From the NCBI RefSeq assembly GCF_011421425.1, contig NZ_WPCW01000001.1, positions 186,001-250,000 of the forward strand: a stretch of DNA of 64,000 nucleotides. The letters are read 5' to 3'. The notes beneath the pieces are model-generated. The model saw only the letters and a list, made by a program, of their open reading frames with translations, was not told the DNA's origin and searched no databases. The first letter of the stretch is position 1, and each line of letters opens with the position of its first letter. This DNA is from Streptococcus catagoni (GTDB taxonomy: Bacteria > Bacillota > Bacilli > Lactobacillales > Streptococcaceae). Shown here one piece after another: positions 36,484 through 46,400 of the stretch. The position numbers and the translations under genes were made by a program.

Positions 36484-37256
36484 AAAAATTTGCATCATTT
36501 TATTTAGCATTCACTTTTGTCCTCTTATATGTTCCAATCTTTTATTTAATTGGTTATTCATTTAATAAAGGTGGTGACATGAATGGGTTCACAGGATTTA
36601 CTTGGAAACATTATCAAACCATGTTTGCGGATAGTCGACTCATGTCAATCTTACTGCAAACTTTTGTTTTGGCATTCTCAAGTGCTCTATTAGCTACAAT
36701 CATTGGTACATTTGGTGCCATTTACATTCATCATGCCCGGAAGAAATATCAAAACGCACTCTTATCAACTAATAATGTCTTATTGGTATCACCAGATGTT
36801 ATGATTGGTGCCTCCTTCTTAATTCTTTTTACAACACTTAAGTTTCAATTGGGAAGCATGTCCGTTTTGTTCAGTCATATAGCTTTTTCGATTCCAATTG
36901 TCGTTTTAATGGTTTTACCACGACTTAAAGAAATGAATCAGGACATGATAAATGCAGCTTATGATCTAGGTGCCAGTCAATTCCAAATGATGAAGGAAGT
37001 TATGTTACCTTATCTAACTCCAGGGATAATAGCGGGTTATTTTATGGCTTTTACTTATTCACTTGATGATTTTGCGGTGACCTTTTTCTTAACGGGGAAC
37101 GGCTTTACGACCTTGTCTGTCGAGATTTACTCAAGGGCGCGTCGAGGTATCTCCCTTGATATTAATGCACTTTCGACAATTGTTTTCCTTTTCTCAATTT
37201 TATTGGTAATGGGTTATTATTACATTTCCCAAGATAAGGAGGACAAGCATGCGTAA
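36480..37256 (+). CDS. potC: polyamine ABC transporter permease PotC
   Basis: 258 residues, six membrane spans, EAA loop NAAYDLGASQFQMMKEVMLPYL followed by the typical SLDDFAVTFFLTGNG. Second permease half. Its end overlaps potD by 8 bases. Confidence 0.93.
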   Translation: MKKFASFYLAFTFVLLYVPIFYLIGYSFNKGGDMNGFTGFTWKHYQTMFADSRLMSILLQTFVLAFSSALLATIIGTFGAIYIHHARKKYQNALLSTNNVLLVSPDVMIGASFLILFTTLKFQLGSMSVLFSHIAFSIPIVVLMVLPRLKEMNQDMINAAYDLGASQFQMMKEVMLPYLTPGIIAGYFMAFTYSLDDFAVTFFLTGNGFTTLSVEIYSRARRGISLDINALSTIVFLFSILLVMGYYYISQDKEDKHA

Positions 37257-38322
37257 ACTCTATTCATTTATCGGAGGCATCCTGGGTATTGTCCTCATCT
37301 TAGTTGGCTTGAATGTCATTTTGCAAAAGCAATCAGGCACAGCCAATCAATCCGATAAACTAGTCATCTACAACTGGGGAGATTACATTAACCCAGCTTT
37401 GCTGAAAAAATTCACTAAAGAAACAGGTATTCAGGTTCAGTACGAAACCTTTGATTCAAATGAAGCCATGTATACCAAAATTAAGCAAGGTGGCACAACT
37501 TATGATATAGCTGTTCCAAGTGATTACATGATTGATAAGATGGTCAAAGAAGACCTACTGGTGAAACTAGACAAATCTAAATTAACTGGTATAAAAAATA
37601 TCGGAAGTGATTTTTTGGGAAAAAGTTTTGATCCCAAAAATGATTATTCTATTCCTTATTTCTGGGGTACAGTTGGGATTGTCTACAATGACAAACTGAT
37701 TAAAAATCCACCCAAGCATTGGATTGATTTATGGCGTCCAGAATATAAAAATCAAATCATGTTAGTTGACGGTGCGCGTGAGACCATGGGATTTGGTCTC
37801 AATACGTATGGTTATAGTCTCAATACTAAAAATAAAAAACAACTGAGTCAAGTTGAAAATCGTCTTCAAGAATTGACCCCAAATATTAAGGCAATTGTCG
37901 CTGATGAGATGAAGGGTTACATGATTCAAGGAGATGCTGGTATTGGGGTAACTTTCTCTGGAGAAGCAAGTGAAATGCTTGATAGTAATGAGCATTTACA
38001 TTATCTTGTTCCATCTGAGGGGTCAAATCTTTGGTTTGATAATTTGGTTCTTCCAAAAACAATGAAACATAAAAAAGAAGCCTATGCCTTCTTAAATTTC
38101 ATTAACGAGCCCCAAAATGCAGCTCAGAATGCGGAGTATATTGGCTATGCAACGCCAAATAACAAAGCTAAAGAATTACTACCTGCTGATGTCAAAAATG
38201 ATAAAGCATTTTATCCAAGTCAAGAAACAATCAAAAAATTGGAAGTTTATGATAATCTTGGTAATAAATGGTTGGGAATTTACAACGATTTATACCTTCA
38301 ATTTAAGATGTATCGGAAATAA
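37249..38322 (+). CDS. potD: polyamine-binding protein PotD
   Basis: 357 residues. An N-terminal hydrophobic stretch (FIGGILGIVLILVGLNVIL) without a lipobox Cys acts as signal anchor. Binding-domain landmarks: VIYNWGDYINPALLKKF, TYDIAVPSDYMIDKM and GEASEMLD, with aromatic and acidic residues that hold polyamine. Collects spermidine or putrescine outside and delivers it to PotBC. Ends the operon before a strong terminator. Confidence 0.93.
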   Translation: MRKLYSFIGGILGIVLILVGLNVILQKQSGTANQSDKLVIYNWGDYINPALLKKFTKETGIQVQYETFDSNEAMYTKIKQGGTTYDIAVPSDYMIDKMVKEDLLVKLDKSKLTGIKNIGSDFLGKSFDPKNDYSIPYFWGTVGIVYNDKLIKNPPKHWIDLWRPEYKNQIMLVDGARETMGFGLNTYGYSLNTKNKKQLSQVENRLQELTPNIKAIVADEMKGYMIQGDAGIGVTFSGEASEMLDSNEHLHYLVPSEGSNLWFDNLVLPKTMKHKKEAYAFLNFINEPQNAAQNAEYIGYATPNNKAKELLPADVKNDKAFYPSQETIKKLEVYDNLGNKWLGIYNDLYLQFKMYRK

Positions 38323-38324
38323 TG

Positions 38325-38358
38325 AAAAGGTTTGACACTTACCTTGTCAAACCTTTTT
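38325..38358. terminator. terminator between potD and maeR
   Basis: 13-base-pair stem AAAAGGTTTGACA / TGTCAAACCTTTT with 7-base loop; T run to the right, A run to the left, so it serves both convergent genes. Confidence 0.85.
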
Positions 38359-39029
38359 TAAATACTCCGATAAACCTTATAAGGTCGACCGACCTTAGTA
38401 TAGATTTGCTTTGCTTGAATGAGTTCATTTTCTTCCATAAAGGCAATATATTTGCGTACAGAAACGTGTGATAGTTGGCAAGCATCAGCCAATTCTTGAA
38501 TAGTGAATGCTTTAGTAAACATTGTAATAGTTGAGGAAATCAACTGATATGTGCTGTCAGATAGTCCTTTTTCTAACAGTATATGTCTTTGGCTTTGTTT
38601 ATTTGCTAGTCCATTCTTTAGTTGATCAATTTGATTTTGGTTAATTTTATGTTGATTCAGTTGTTCTTTTCTGTCCAAAAAACTTGTTATGCCTGATTCA
38701 AATCTTTCGAAAGTAAAAGGTTTAATGAGATAATCAACTATTCCAAAATGAAATCCTGACTGAACAATTTTTCCATCATTAACAGCTGAAATGATAATGA
38801 CTTCACTGTTATGGTGATTAAGCCTTAGACTTTCCAAAAATTGGATACCATTTCCTTCTTTGATATGAATATCAAGTAGAATAAGATCAATAGTGTAATG
38901 TGCTAACTTGTCTAATGCATCACTCACTGAATTACTTGATAGTATTATCTGAAATAGATTGGTTTTTTCTAAATAATTCCTATGGATAAAGTCAACCATG
39001 GGGTCGTCTTCAATAATTAATACATTCAT
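38358..39029 (-). CDS. maeR: malate response regulator (CitB/DcuR family)
   Basis: 223 residues. Receiver domain with acidic pair at residues 8-9, phospho-acceptor Asp53 (LILLDIHI), and Lys in YLIKPF. The C-terminal helix-turn-helix (FTIQELADACQLSHVSVRKYIAFMEE) is of the CitB type. It lies 2 bases downstream of the kinase and divergent from the malate genes it should activate. Named by gene order and homology; substrate malate is inferred from maeP and maeE. Confidence 0.88.
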   Translation of the reverse strand: MNVLIIEDDPMVDFIHRNYLEKTNLFQIILSSNSVSDALDKLAHYTIDLILLDIHIKEGNGIQFLESLRLNHHNSEVIIISAVNDGKIVQSGFHFGIVDYLIKPFTFERFESGITSFLDRKEQLNQHKINQNQIDQLKNGLANKQSQRHILLEKGLSDSTYQLISSTITMFTKAFTIQELADACQLSHVSVRKYIAFMEENELIQAKQIYTKVGRPYKVYRSI

Positions 39030-39031
39030 TT

Positions 39032-40549
39032 TTATCCCTTTCTATATGGTGTTGTCATTGAAAAGGTTAGCTCTTCTTGGCTATTGTGATTAGAATAAGT
39101 TGAATTTGTATCACTTAATAAGTGTCTAAAGTATTGACTGTTTAATATTTCTAAAATACTTTGGTTAGAAATACTTTTATCAAAAAGTTGATAAGTTGAG
39201 ATGAGGTAACTGTTACAGTAATCAATGGTTAATATTACTTTTTCAGGTTTTAGGGAGCTAATGATATTAGTATGGATAAATTGGTAAAGCATTAGTGCTT
39301 TATGGATTTGATTACTTGATAAGGCATTTGGGATATCGCTAATAGCTTCCACAACAAAATCGGTATTTAATTCTTTATATTTTTCTTGTTCGCCAATAAA
39401 GAAACTTGCAAGTAAGGGCTCTTTGACTAGAACGGATAAGGAGTGAACAATCCCATCTTCAGACTCTAGAATACTATCTAAATAAATCTTTAGTTGATCA
39501 TAATAGTGGATGTCGACTAAGCCATAGATGACATGTAATTGATTCATAAAGGTATGTGTTTGAGCTTGTAATGCAGAAGCATAAGTAGTTGTGTACATTA
39601 ATTGATCTAAGGTATAGATAGCTTCGGAAGCTTCTCTGATAAAAATTAAATAACCACGTAAGTCGTTATTGACTTGAATTGGTGATACTTTCAATAATAA
39701 ATCAGTATCATTAACATGTAGTAACTGCTCATGTGTTATATCGTACTTGATATGTGAAAACTCTGGAAAAATATCCTCAATTTTCTTGTGATTAATAGTT
39801 TTGATATCATAACCTTTGATAAGTTCTTTTCCAGATTGATTAGTTAATTGAATAATACGATTTTTATTAATTACAAAAACCGCATCATCAATTTGGTCGA
39901 GCATAGCATTTCTTTCTTCAAGTAACTGGTAAATTTCACTTGGTTCAAGATTATGTAATTGTTTTTTTAACTTAAAAGAAATAGCACTTGCCAATGCTAG
40001 ACTGATTAGTATACAAAATAGCAAAGCAGTAGTGTAATTTTTTTTGGATTGAAAGACAACTTGATTTAAGGTTGTTAGTTTTATTCCAACAGCAAGTGCA
40101 CCAATCTGTTTATTGTCCTCATAAACAGGAATGAGGTATCTTAGGGACTTTCCAAGACTACCCTTAGCAGTTGAGATAACTTCCTTGCCTTGTAAAGCTT
40201 GATCCTCATCTCCTCCTTGGAATGGTTTTCCTATTTTCTGTTCGTTGGGATGTGTTAAACGAATTCCATCCATATTCATAACTACCACGTAGTCTAGTTT
40301 ATAGGTGTTCGAAATATCTTTTGTAAATTGATTGATTTCCTTTTGGGGCTTATTATCAATTAACATATGCTTTATGTCCTTATTCTTGACTAACATTCTT
40401 GCGGTTGCAGTTAATAAATGTGTTTCTTGATGTTTGATAGATTGGTAGGTTTCGCCAATCATAATACTATAAAAAATGACAGTTGTCATAGCAATCATAG
40501 AAATAAAAATTAATGAAATACTTGCCCATAATGATAGTCTTGGTCTCAT
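39032..40549 (-). CDS. maeK: malate sensor kinase (CitA/DcuS family)
   Basis: 505 residues. Two membrane spans (about 8-30 and 175-195) flank an extracellular PAS-like (sCache) sensor containing MDGIRLTHPNEQKIGKPF, then a cytoplasmic PAS (NAMLDQIDDAVFVINKNR). The H-box region is QTHTFMNQLHVIYGL (about 328-342). The C-terminal ATPase part is odd: I do not see the N-box Asn pattern, DxGxG or GxGLGL that relatives carry; instead it reads LSSNQIHKALMLYQFIHTN and continues without glycine motifs. Either it is a very divergent ATP lid or it signals as a pseudo-kinase or phosphatase. Reading frame intact. Confidence 0.8.
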   Translation of the reverse strand: MRPRLSLWASISLIFISMIAMTTVIFYSIMIGETYQSIKHQETHLLTATARMLVKNKDIKHMLIDNKPQKEINQFTKDISNTYKLDYVVVMNMDGIRLTHPNEQKIGKPFQGGDEDQALQGKEVISTAKGSLGKSLRYLIPVYEDNKQIGALAVGIKLTTLNQVVFQSKKNYTTALLFCILISLALASAISFKLKKQLHNLEPSEIYQLLEERNAMLDQIDDAVFVINKNRIIQLTNQSGKELIKGYDIKTINHKKIEDIFPEFSHIKYDITHEQLLHVNDTDLLLKVSPIQVNNDLRGYLIFIREASEAIYTLDQLMYTTTYASALQAQTHTFMNQLHVIYGLVDIHYYDQLKIYLDSILESEDGIVHSLSVLVKEPLLASFFIGEQEKYKELNTDFVVEAISDIPNALSSNQIHKALMLYQFIHTNIISSLKPEKVILTIDYCNSYLISTYQLFDKSISNQSILEILNSQYFRHLLSDTNSTYSNHNSQEELTFSMTTPYRKG

Positions 40550-40598
40550 GATATCTCCTATTTATAAAGTATATCACATAAATAGTATGGCTATTTGA

Positions 40599-40648
40599 TT
40601 AAATTAGTTAAATAAATTGAAAAATTTTAACTAGTTAAAGTAATTAAA
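40599..40648. promoter_or_regulatory. operator region between maeK and maeP
   Basis: AT-rich with direct repeats TTAGTTAAA (40604-40612) and CTAGTTAAA (40631-40639), 27 bases apart, and TTAACTAGTTAA at 40627-40638, which is also a perfect AdcR consensus. The layout (upstream of the -35) suggests activator sites for MaeR, but zinc control cannot be ruled out. A -10 TATACT for maeP lies at 40677-40682. Confidence 0.5.
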
Positions 40649-40708
40649 TAATCTTTTGTGAAAAGGAAATAGTGATTATACTAAAGCTATCACTAAAGGA
40701 GGAGTCAA

Positions 40709-42046
40709 ATGGACACAAATGAAAAGATAATCAAGTCAGTAAATGGCATTGACAATCGAAAGCAAGTCACTTTAACATCAATAAGGATTGGTTCAGTACC
40801 TTTACCGGTTTATGTTGTTTTAGCTATTTTAATCTTGATAACTGGCTATTTACAACAGCTACCGGTTAACATGTTGGGAGGCTTCGCCGTTATTTTAACC
40901 ATGGGATGGTTACTTGGTACAATCGGAGCTAGTATTCCGGGATTGAAAAATTTTGGTGGACCAGCTATCCTTTCATTACTCGTTCCTTCTATTTTGGTAT
41001 TTTTTAATCTCTTAAATCCCAATGTTCTAGCAGCAACGAATATTTTAATGAAAGAAGCCAATTTCCTTTATTTTTACATTGCTTGCTTAGTCTGTGGAAG
41101 TATTCTAGGAATGAACCGCAAAATTCTTATTCAGGGATTATTTAGAATGATTGTTCCAATGTTACTTGGAATGGTTACGGCTATGGCAGTTGGTACATTA
41201 GTCGGAGTGATTTTAGGACTAGAGTGGCAAAAGACATTGTTTTACATTGTAACTCCTGTTCTAGCGGGGGGAATTGGTGAAGGTATCTTACCTTTATCTC
41301 TAGGCTATAGTTCTATTACAGGTGTTGGGAGTGAACAATTAGTTGCACAATTAATTCCAGCAACTATTATTGGTAATTTCTTTGCGATTTTGTGTACTGC
41401 CTTGTTGAACCGTTTTGGTGAAAAACACCCAGAATATTCAGGTCAAGGCCAATTAGTAAAAATTGGTAAAAGTGAAGACATGTCTGATGCCCTTAAAGAT
41501 AATTCAGGTCAATTAGATGTTAAGTTAATGGGAGCTGGTGTATTAACAGCTTGTTCACTCTTTATTGCAGGCGGGTTATTGCAACACCTCACAGGATTTC
41601 CTGGGCCAGTTTTAATGATTATTTTAGCTGCTTTGTTAAAATATTTGAATGTCATTCCTCAAGAAACTCAAAATGGAGCAAAACAACTTTACAAATTTAT
41701 TTCCAGCAACTTCACTTTCCCTTTGATGGCAGGTTTAGGATTACTTTATATTCCACTCAAAGATGTTGTGGCTACCTTAAGTTGGCAATATTTTGTTGTC
41801 GTAATCTCAGTAGTCTTTACAGTCATTTTGGTTGGTTTCTTTGTTTCTCGCTTTTTAAATATGAATCCAGTTGAAGCAGGTATTATCTCAGCTTGTCAAA
41901 GTGGTATGGGTGGAACTGGAGACGTTGCAATCTTATCAACTGCAGATCGCATGAATTTAATGCCCTTTGCTCAAGTTGCCACACGTTTAGGTGGTGCCAT
42001 TACAGTTATTACCATGACTGCACTATTACGAATTATTTTTAAATAA
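40709..42046 (+). CDS. maeP: malate permease (2-hydroxycarboxylate transporter family)
   Basis: 445 residues, about eleven membrane segments. Family motifs GGIGEGILPLS (near 191) and GMGGTGDVAIL (near 398) are the two reentrant GGxG-type loops of CitS-like sodium-coupled carriers. Takes up malate with Na+ or H+. AAAGGAGG before ATG. Forms an operon with malic enzyme 22 bases later. Confidence 0.9.
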   Translation: MDTNEKIIKSVNGIDNRKQVTLTSIRIGSVPLPVYVVLAILILITGYLQQLPVNMLGGFAVILTMGWLLGTIGASIPGLKNFGGPAILSLLVPSILVFFNLLNPNVLAATNILMKEANFLYFYIACLVCGSILGMNRKILIQGLFRMIVPMLLGMVTAMAVGTLVGVILGLEWQKTLFYIVTPVLAGGIGEGILPLSLGYSSITGVGSEQLVAQLIPATIIGNFFAILCTALLNRFGEKHPEYSGQGQLVKIGKSEDMSDALKDNSGQLDVKLMGAGVLTACSLFIAGGLLQHLTGFPGPVLMIILAALLKYLNVIPQETQNGAKQLYKFISSNFTFPLMAGLGLLYIPLKDVVATLSWQYFVVVISVVFTVILVGFFVSRFLNMNPVEAGIISACQSGMGGTGDVAILSTADRMNLMPFAQVATRLGGAITVITMTALLRIIFK

Positions 42047-42068
42047 ACAATAAGAAAGAGGTACTAAT

Positions 42069-43235
42069 ATGTCAAAAAATTTAGGGCAATTAGCTTTAGC
42101 ACAAGCCAGAGAATTTGGTGGTAAACTTGAAATCAAATCAAAAGTGACAGTTGAAAATAAAGAGGACTTAAGTATTGCCTATACCCCTGGTGTAGCTACT
42201 GTTTCTTCTGAAATAGCAAAAGATGCAAAACTAGGTTATGAACTAACAAGTAAAAAAAATACAGTGGCTGTTATCAGTGATGGGACCGCAGTTCTTGGAC
42301 TTGGTGACATTGGGCCAGTCGCTGCAATGCCTGTAATGGAAGGAAAAGCAGTGCTATTTAAAGAATTTGCAGATGTTGATGCCATTCCAATTGTACTGGA
42401 TACCAAAGATACAGAAGAAATTATTTCCATTGTAAAAGCAATCTCACCAACATTTGGGGGCATTAATTTAGAAGATATCAGTGCTCCGCGTTGTTTTGAA
42501 ATTGAACAACGACTCATTGAAGAATGTGATATTCCAGTTTTCCATGATGACCAACATGGAACAGCTATAGTAGTATTAGCTGCAGTATTTAACAGTTTAA
42601 AACTGATTCATAAGTCAATTGAAGCAGTGAAAATTGTCGTTAATGGTGGTGGATCTGCTGGTCTTTCAATCACTAGAAAACTGTTGGCTGCTGGGGCAAA
42701 AAATATTTCTGTAGTAGATAAATTTGGCATTATCAACGAAAAAGATGGTGAAAAATTAGAGCCTCATCATTTTGAAATTGCCAAACTTACTAATAGAGAT
42801 TTTGAATCAGGAACGTTAGAAAATGCACTAGAAAATGCTGACATTTTCATTGGAGTTTCTGCTCCGGGCGTTTTGAAATCAGAATGGATTTCCAAGATGG
42901 CTGAGAAACCAGTTATCTTTGCAATGGCTAATCCCGTTCCTGAAATTTATCCCGATGAAGCTATTGCTGCCGGAGCATATATTGTAGGTACAGGTAGAAG
43001 TGATTTTCCAAATCAAATTAACAATGTTTTAGCTTTCCCTGGAATATTTCGTGGAGCATTGGATGCGCGTGCTAAGAGCATTACAATTGAGATGCAAATT
43101 GCTGCTGCAAAAGGAATTGCTAGCTTAATCCCAGATGACCAAATTAGCCCAACTAATATTATTCCAAACGCATTTCAGAAAGGTGTTGCAGAAATAGTTG
43201 CGAAAAGCGTTCGACAATCCATTATAAGTGACTAG
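42069..43235 (+). CDS. maeE: NAD(P)-dependent malic enzyme
   Basis: 388 residues; oxidative decarboxylation of malate to pyruvate. AYTPGVATV holds the catalytic Tyr, then KKNTVAVISDGTAVLGLG, GKAVLFKEFADVDA (catalytic Lys), EDISAPRCFEIE (metal), FHDDQHGTAIV and NAD-binding VNGGGSAGLSITR. Length fits the short bacterial class. Downstream is a terminator. Confidence 0.93.
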   Translation: MSKNLGQLALAQAREFGGKLEIKSKVTVENKEDLSIAYTPGVATVSSEIAKDAKLGYELTSKKNTVAVISDGTAVLGLGDIGPVAAMPVMEGKAVLFKEFADVDAIPIVLDTKDTEEIISIVKAISPTFGGINLEDISAPRCFEIEQRLIEECDIPVFHDDQHGTAIVVLAAVFNSLKLIHKSIEAVKIVVNGGGSAGLSITRKLLAAGAKNISVVDKFGIINEKDGEKLEPHHFEIAKLTNRDFESGTLENALENADIFIGVSAPGVLKSEWISKMAEKPVIFAMANPVPEIYPDEAIAAGAYIVGTGRSDFPNQINNVLAFPGIFRGALDARAKSITIEMQIAAAKGIASLIPDDQISPTNIIPNAFQKGVAEIVAKSVRQSIISD

Positions 43236-43253
43236 ATAAATCTATTTTGTATC

Positions 43254-43286
43254 AAAAACTCTATGTTAATTTACATAGAGTTTTTT
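43254..43286 (+). terminator. terminator of mae operon
   Basis: 13-base-pair stem AAAAACTCTATGT / ACATAGAGTTTTT, 6-base loop, T run. Confidence 0.85.
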
Positions 43287-43353
43287 GATAATCTTTGAAA
43301 TTAGTAATTTATTAAAAAACAAACAAAAAAATGCCAAAAAAATAAAAATTGAA

Positions 43354-43401
43354 TTGAAAAATTCAAGATAAAGAGTATAATAAAAATTAAGTATACTTAA
43401 T
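43354..43401 (+). promoter_or_regulatory. promoter and 16-base palindrome before surface subtilase
   Basis: TTGAAA at 43354-43359, 16 bases, TATAAT at 43376-43381. ATTAAGTATACTTAAT at 43386-43401 is a perfect palindrome on the expected transcription start, fit for a repressor dimer. Factor unknown. Confidence 0.5.
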
Positions 43402-43465
43402 CAATATATGAAGTTAACTAAAATATCAATAATAACTATCATTCTATAGAAATTAGGAGGTCAAT

Positions 43466-46400
43466 GTGACAAAAAATATTAAAAATTCATATCCTACAAA
43501 GTTAATACTTCGCTCAACCATGACTTTACTTTGCGCTTGTCTAGCGAGTAATGGTTACAGTGTTGCAGCGGAAACTAATGAAAGTGGATTACAAACTGAA
43601 CTAGAGAATGCTACAGCAAGTAACAATATTACTGAAAAGCAGCCAAAAGAATTACAAGCTGCAGTCGAATCAGAGTCATCAAGTATAGCTGACCTAACTG
43701 AACCAGTTGATAAAAAAGACAACAAAGTCGAGGACACTTTAAGTAGTCTACCATTACTTGAACAAGCAAAGATTATTCATAATCAGGATGATATGATTAA
43801 GGATCATCCTAAATTAGATGGACGAGGTGTTCTTATAGCTTCTATCGATTCTGGAATAGATCTTGAACATGAAGCACTTTCTATGGATGACAATATTGAC
43901 AAAAATAATATAAAAGAGAAAAACATAGGTTCAGGTGGAAATATAAAAGTTCCCTATATTTTTGATGCAATGAGTGGAGATGATAGTATCAAAGATGATC
44001 AAACTGAACATGGAATGCACATTGCAGGAATTCTTGTCGGCAATAGTAAAAAAACTGACTTTAAAGGAGTAGCGAAAAATGCCCAACTTTTAGCCTATCG
44101 TACTTGGAGTAAAAGTGATGCTGAGAGTTATCAAGGTTCTAATCAATTCTTTGCTATGGAAGATGCAATGAATCGTAAAGCAGATGTCATTAGTCTAAGT
44201 ATTGGTGAGGTAGGAACAGGTCAAAAAGATGACATTTGGGCTAAGGTTCTGGAAAGAGCAAGAAAAGAAGATGTTATTATTGCAGCTGCTATGGGTAACT
44301 ATGGGACATCATCTATGACAAATTCTTTCGATACATTAGTTGATGAAAAGTTTCCACAAAAAGATGCATCAACATTGTTATCAGTATCATCAAATGAAAA
44401 TGTAATAGGGGTTGGAGCCTACTATGATACCCACATGTTTTTACCGCATTTACAAATAAATGGTTTAGATATACCTTATGAAAATATTAACTGGCAAAAT
44501 TATTTTCATTTCAACCAAGAAAAAAAAGAGCAGATTAGTTTTGAAAATACAATTATTGATTGTGACCAAGATAAGGATACATCAAAATATCATGGAAAAA
44601 TTCTTTTAGTAAAAAGAGTAAGTGAGCAAGTTTATGATCAATTAGCTACTCTTATGAAATACAAACCCCAAGGGATAATATTAATTAATTCAGCTACCCC
44701 AACTACTTATGGTAATTATAAAACAATCCCAGAGATCAGAAGTACTTTATTAGGTGATACTGGTGGGTTATTTAAAGCAACATGGGCTATCAGTATTTCA
44801 GAACAAGATGGTTACCGTGTTAGAAGTTATTTGAAGGATAAATTAAATTCAAAAGTTAAATTAAATTTAGAACGAGATCCTAAATCAACAAAGGTATTTG
44901 AACATCGAGGGATTTCAGGTTTTAGTACTTGGGGACCAACCCCAACTTTAGAATTAAAACCAGATTTAGTAGCACCGGGTGAAAATATTTATTCCACTGG
45001 AAATGAAGGTGGCTACTTTAATGAGAGTGGAACTTCAATGGCTGCACCACATGTCGCTGGTGCAAGTGCATTATTATTACCAGTAACTAAGGAATTGAAA
45101 GAGAAATGGAATAAGCAATTTCCAAGTATTTCATTGATTCAATTGAATAAACTATTATTTCAAAATACAGCTGATATCCTTGAAGACTACACAATTCCTG
45201 AAGATGGAAAAAGATTACCTTATTCTCCTAGACGACAAGGTGCAGGTGCAATTAATCTGATAAAAGCAGCAAAAAATAAAGTTTTTGTATCCACTGACAA
45301 TCATAAAGGTGCTATATTATTAAAAGATTTTGTTGAAAAAGAAAAACAATTTTCAGTTGTTATGCGAAATCTGTCAAACACTGAAAAGTTATTTAAAGTA
45401 GAAGCTAGTCCCATTTTAGGGCAAAAAACCTATTCAAATTACCGACAACATTTTGATCAGACTAATAAAATTAATTCAGTTCACGCTGTTCAAATTGATG
45501 GATCATCTTTATCATTTCCTTCGTATATTAGAGTACCAGCAAATTCTGAACTAACAATTCCACTGACATTGCATATTGGTAGTTTACAAATGGATCAATT
45601 TGTTGAAGGATTTATCAGTTTTAAATCCTTGGATAAAAATCAGCCAGATTTAAATATTCCATATCTTGGTTTTTATGGTGATTGGAATAAAGAAAAGATT
45701 GTTGATCCGGTGTCCTGGCAAGACGGAAGTAAGACTAAAATGACAGGGATAGTAACTGCTTATCCAACCGGGTTGGATGTTTTTGATTACGTTCCTTGGG
45801 GTGTTGACTATCAAAAATGGAAAGCTGATAATAATTATCTTGACGCAGATCCTAGATATTATGTGATGCAATCACAAGGTGGAATTGATAATCACTCAAA
45901 AATGAAACTCAGACTAATTTTTATGCGTCATGCTAAAGATTTCCAAGTAGAAATTACAGATTCTAAAGATGAGAAACAAGCAAAGACATTAAAAATTCTT
46001 AAAAACGGTCATTATTATCCAAAATATATGGAAAGTGCATATCATGAATACCCCGATCGTTATAAATTGATGTTTGGTGACTATGATTTAGATTTGGAAT
46101 GGGATGGTAGTGTTTACAATCCTAAGAATAATGAAGAAGTGCCTCTCAAAGAAGGGACATACTATATTAAAGTTAAAGCACGACTTGAAGAGTCAAGGCC
46201 GTGGCAAGTTACCTATATACCATTTACTATAGATAATACCCCTCCTGAAGTTTCAATAATTGATAGAAATTCTAAAGAAATTACAATTACTGTTAAAGAT
46301 AAACATTTGAAATCTGTTTCCCTAGTAAAAGAAAATAAAGTTATTAAGCAATTAGATCCAGATAAGGATGGTAATTATCATATGTCAATCTCTGATAATT

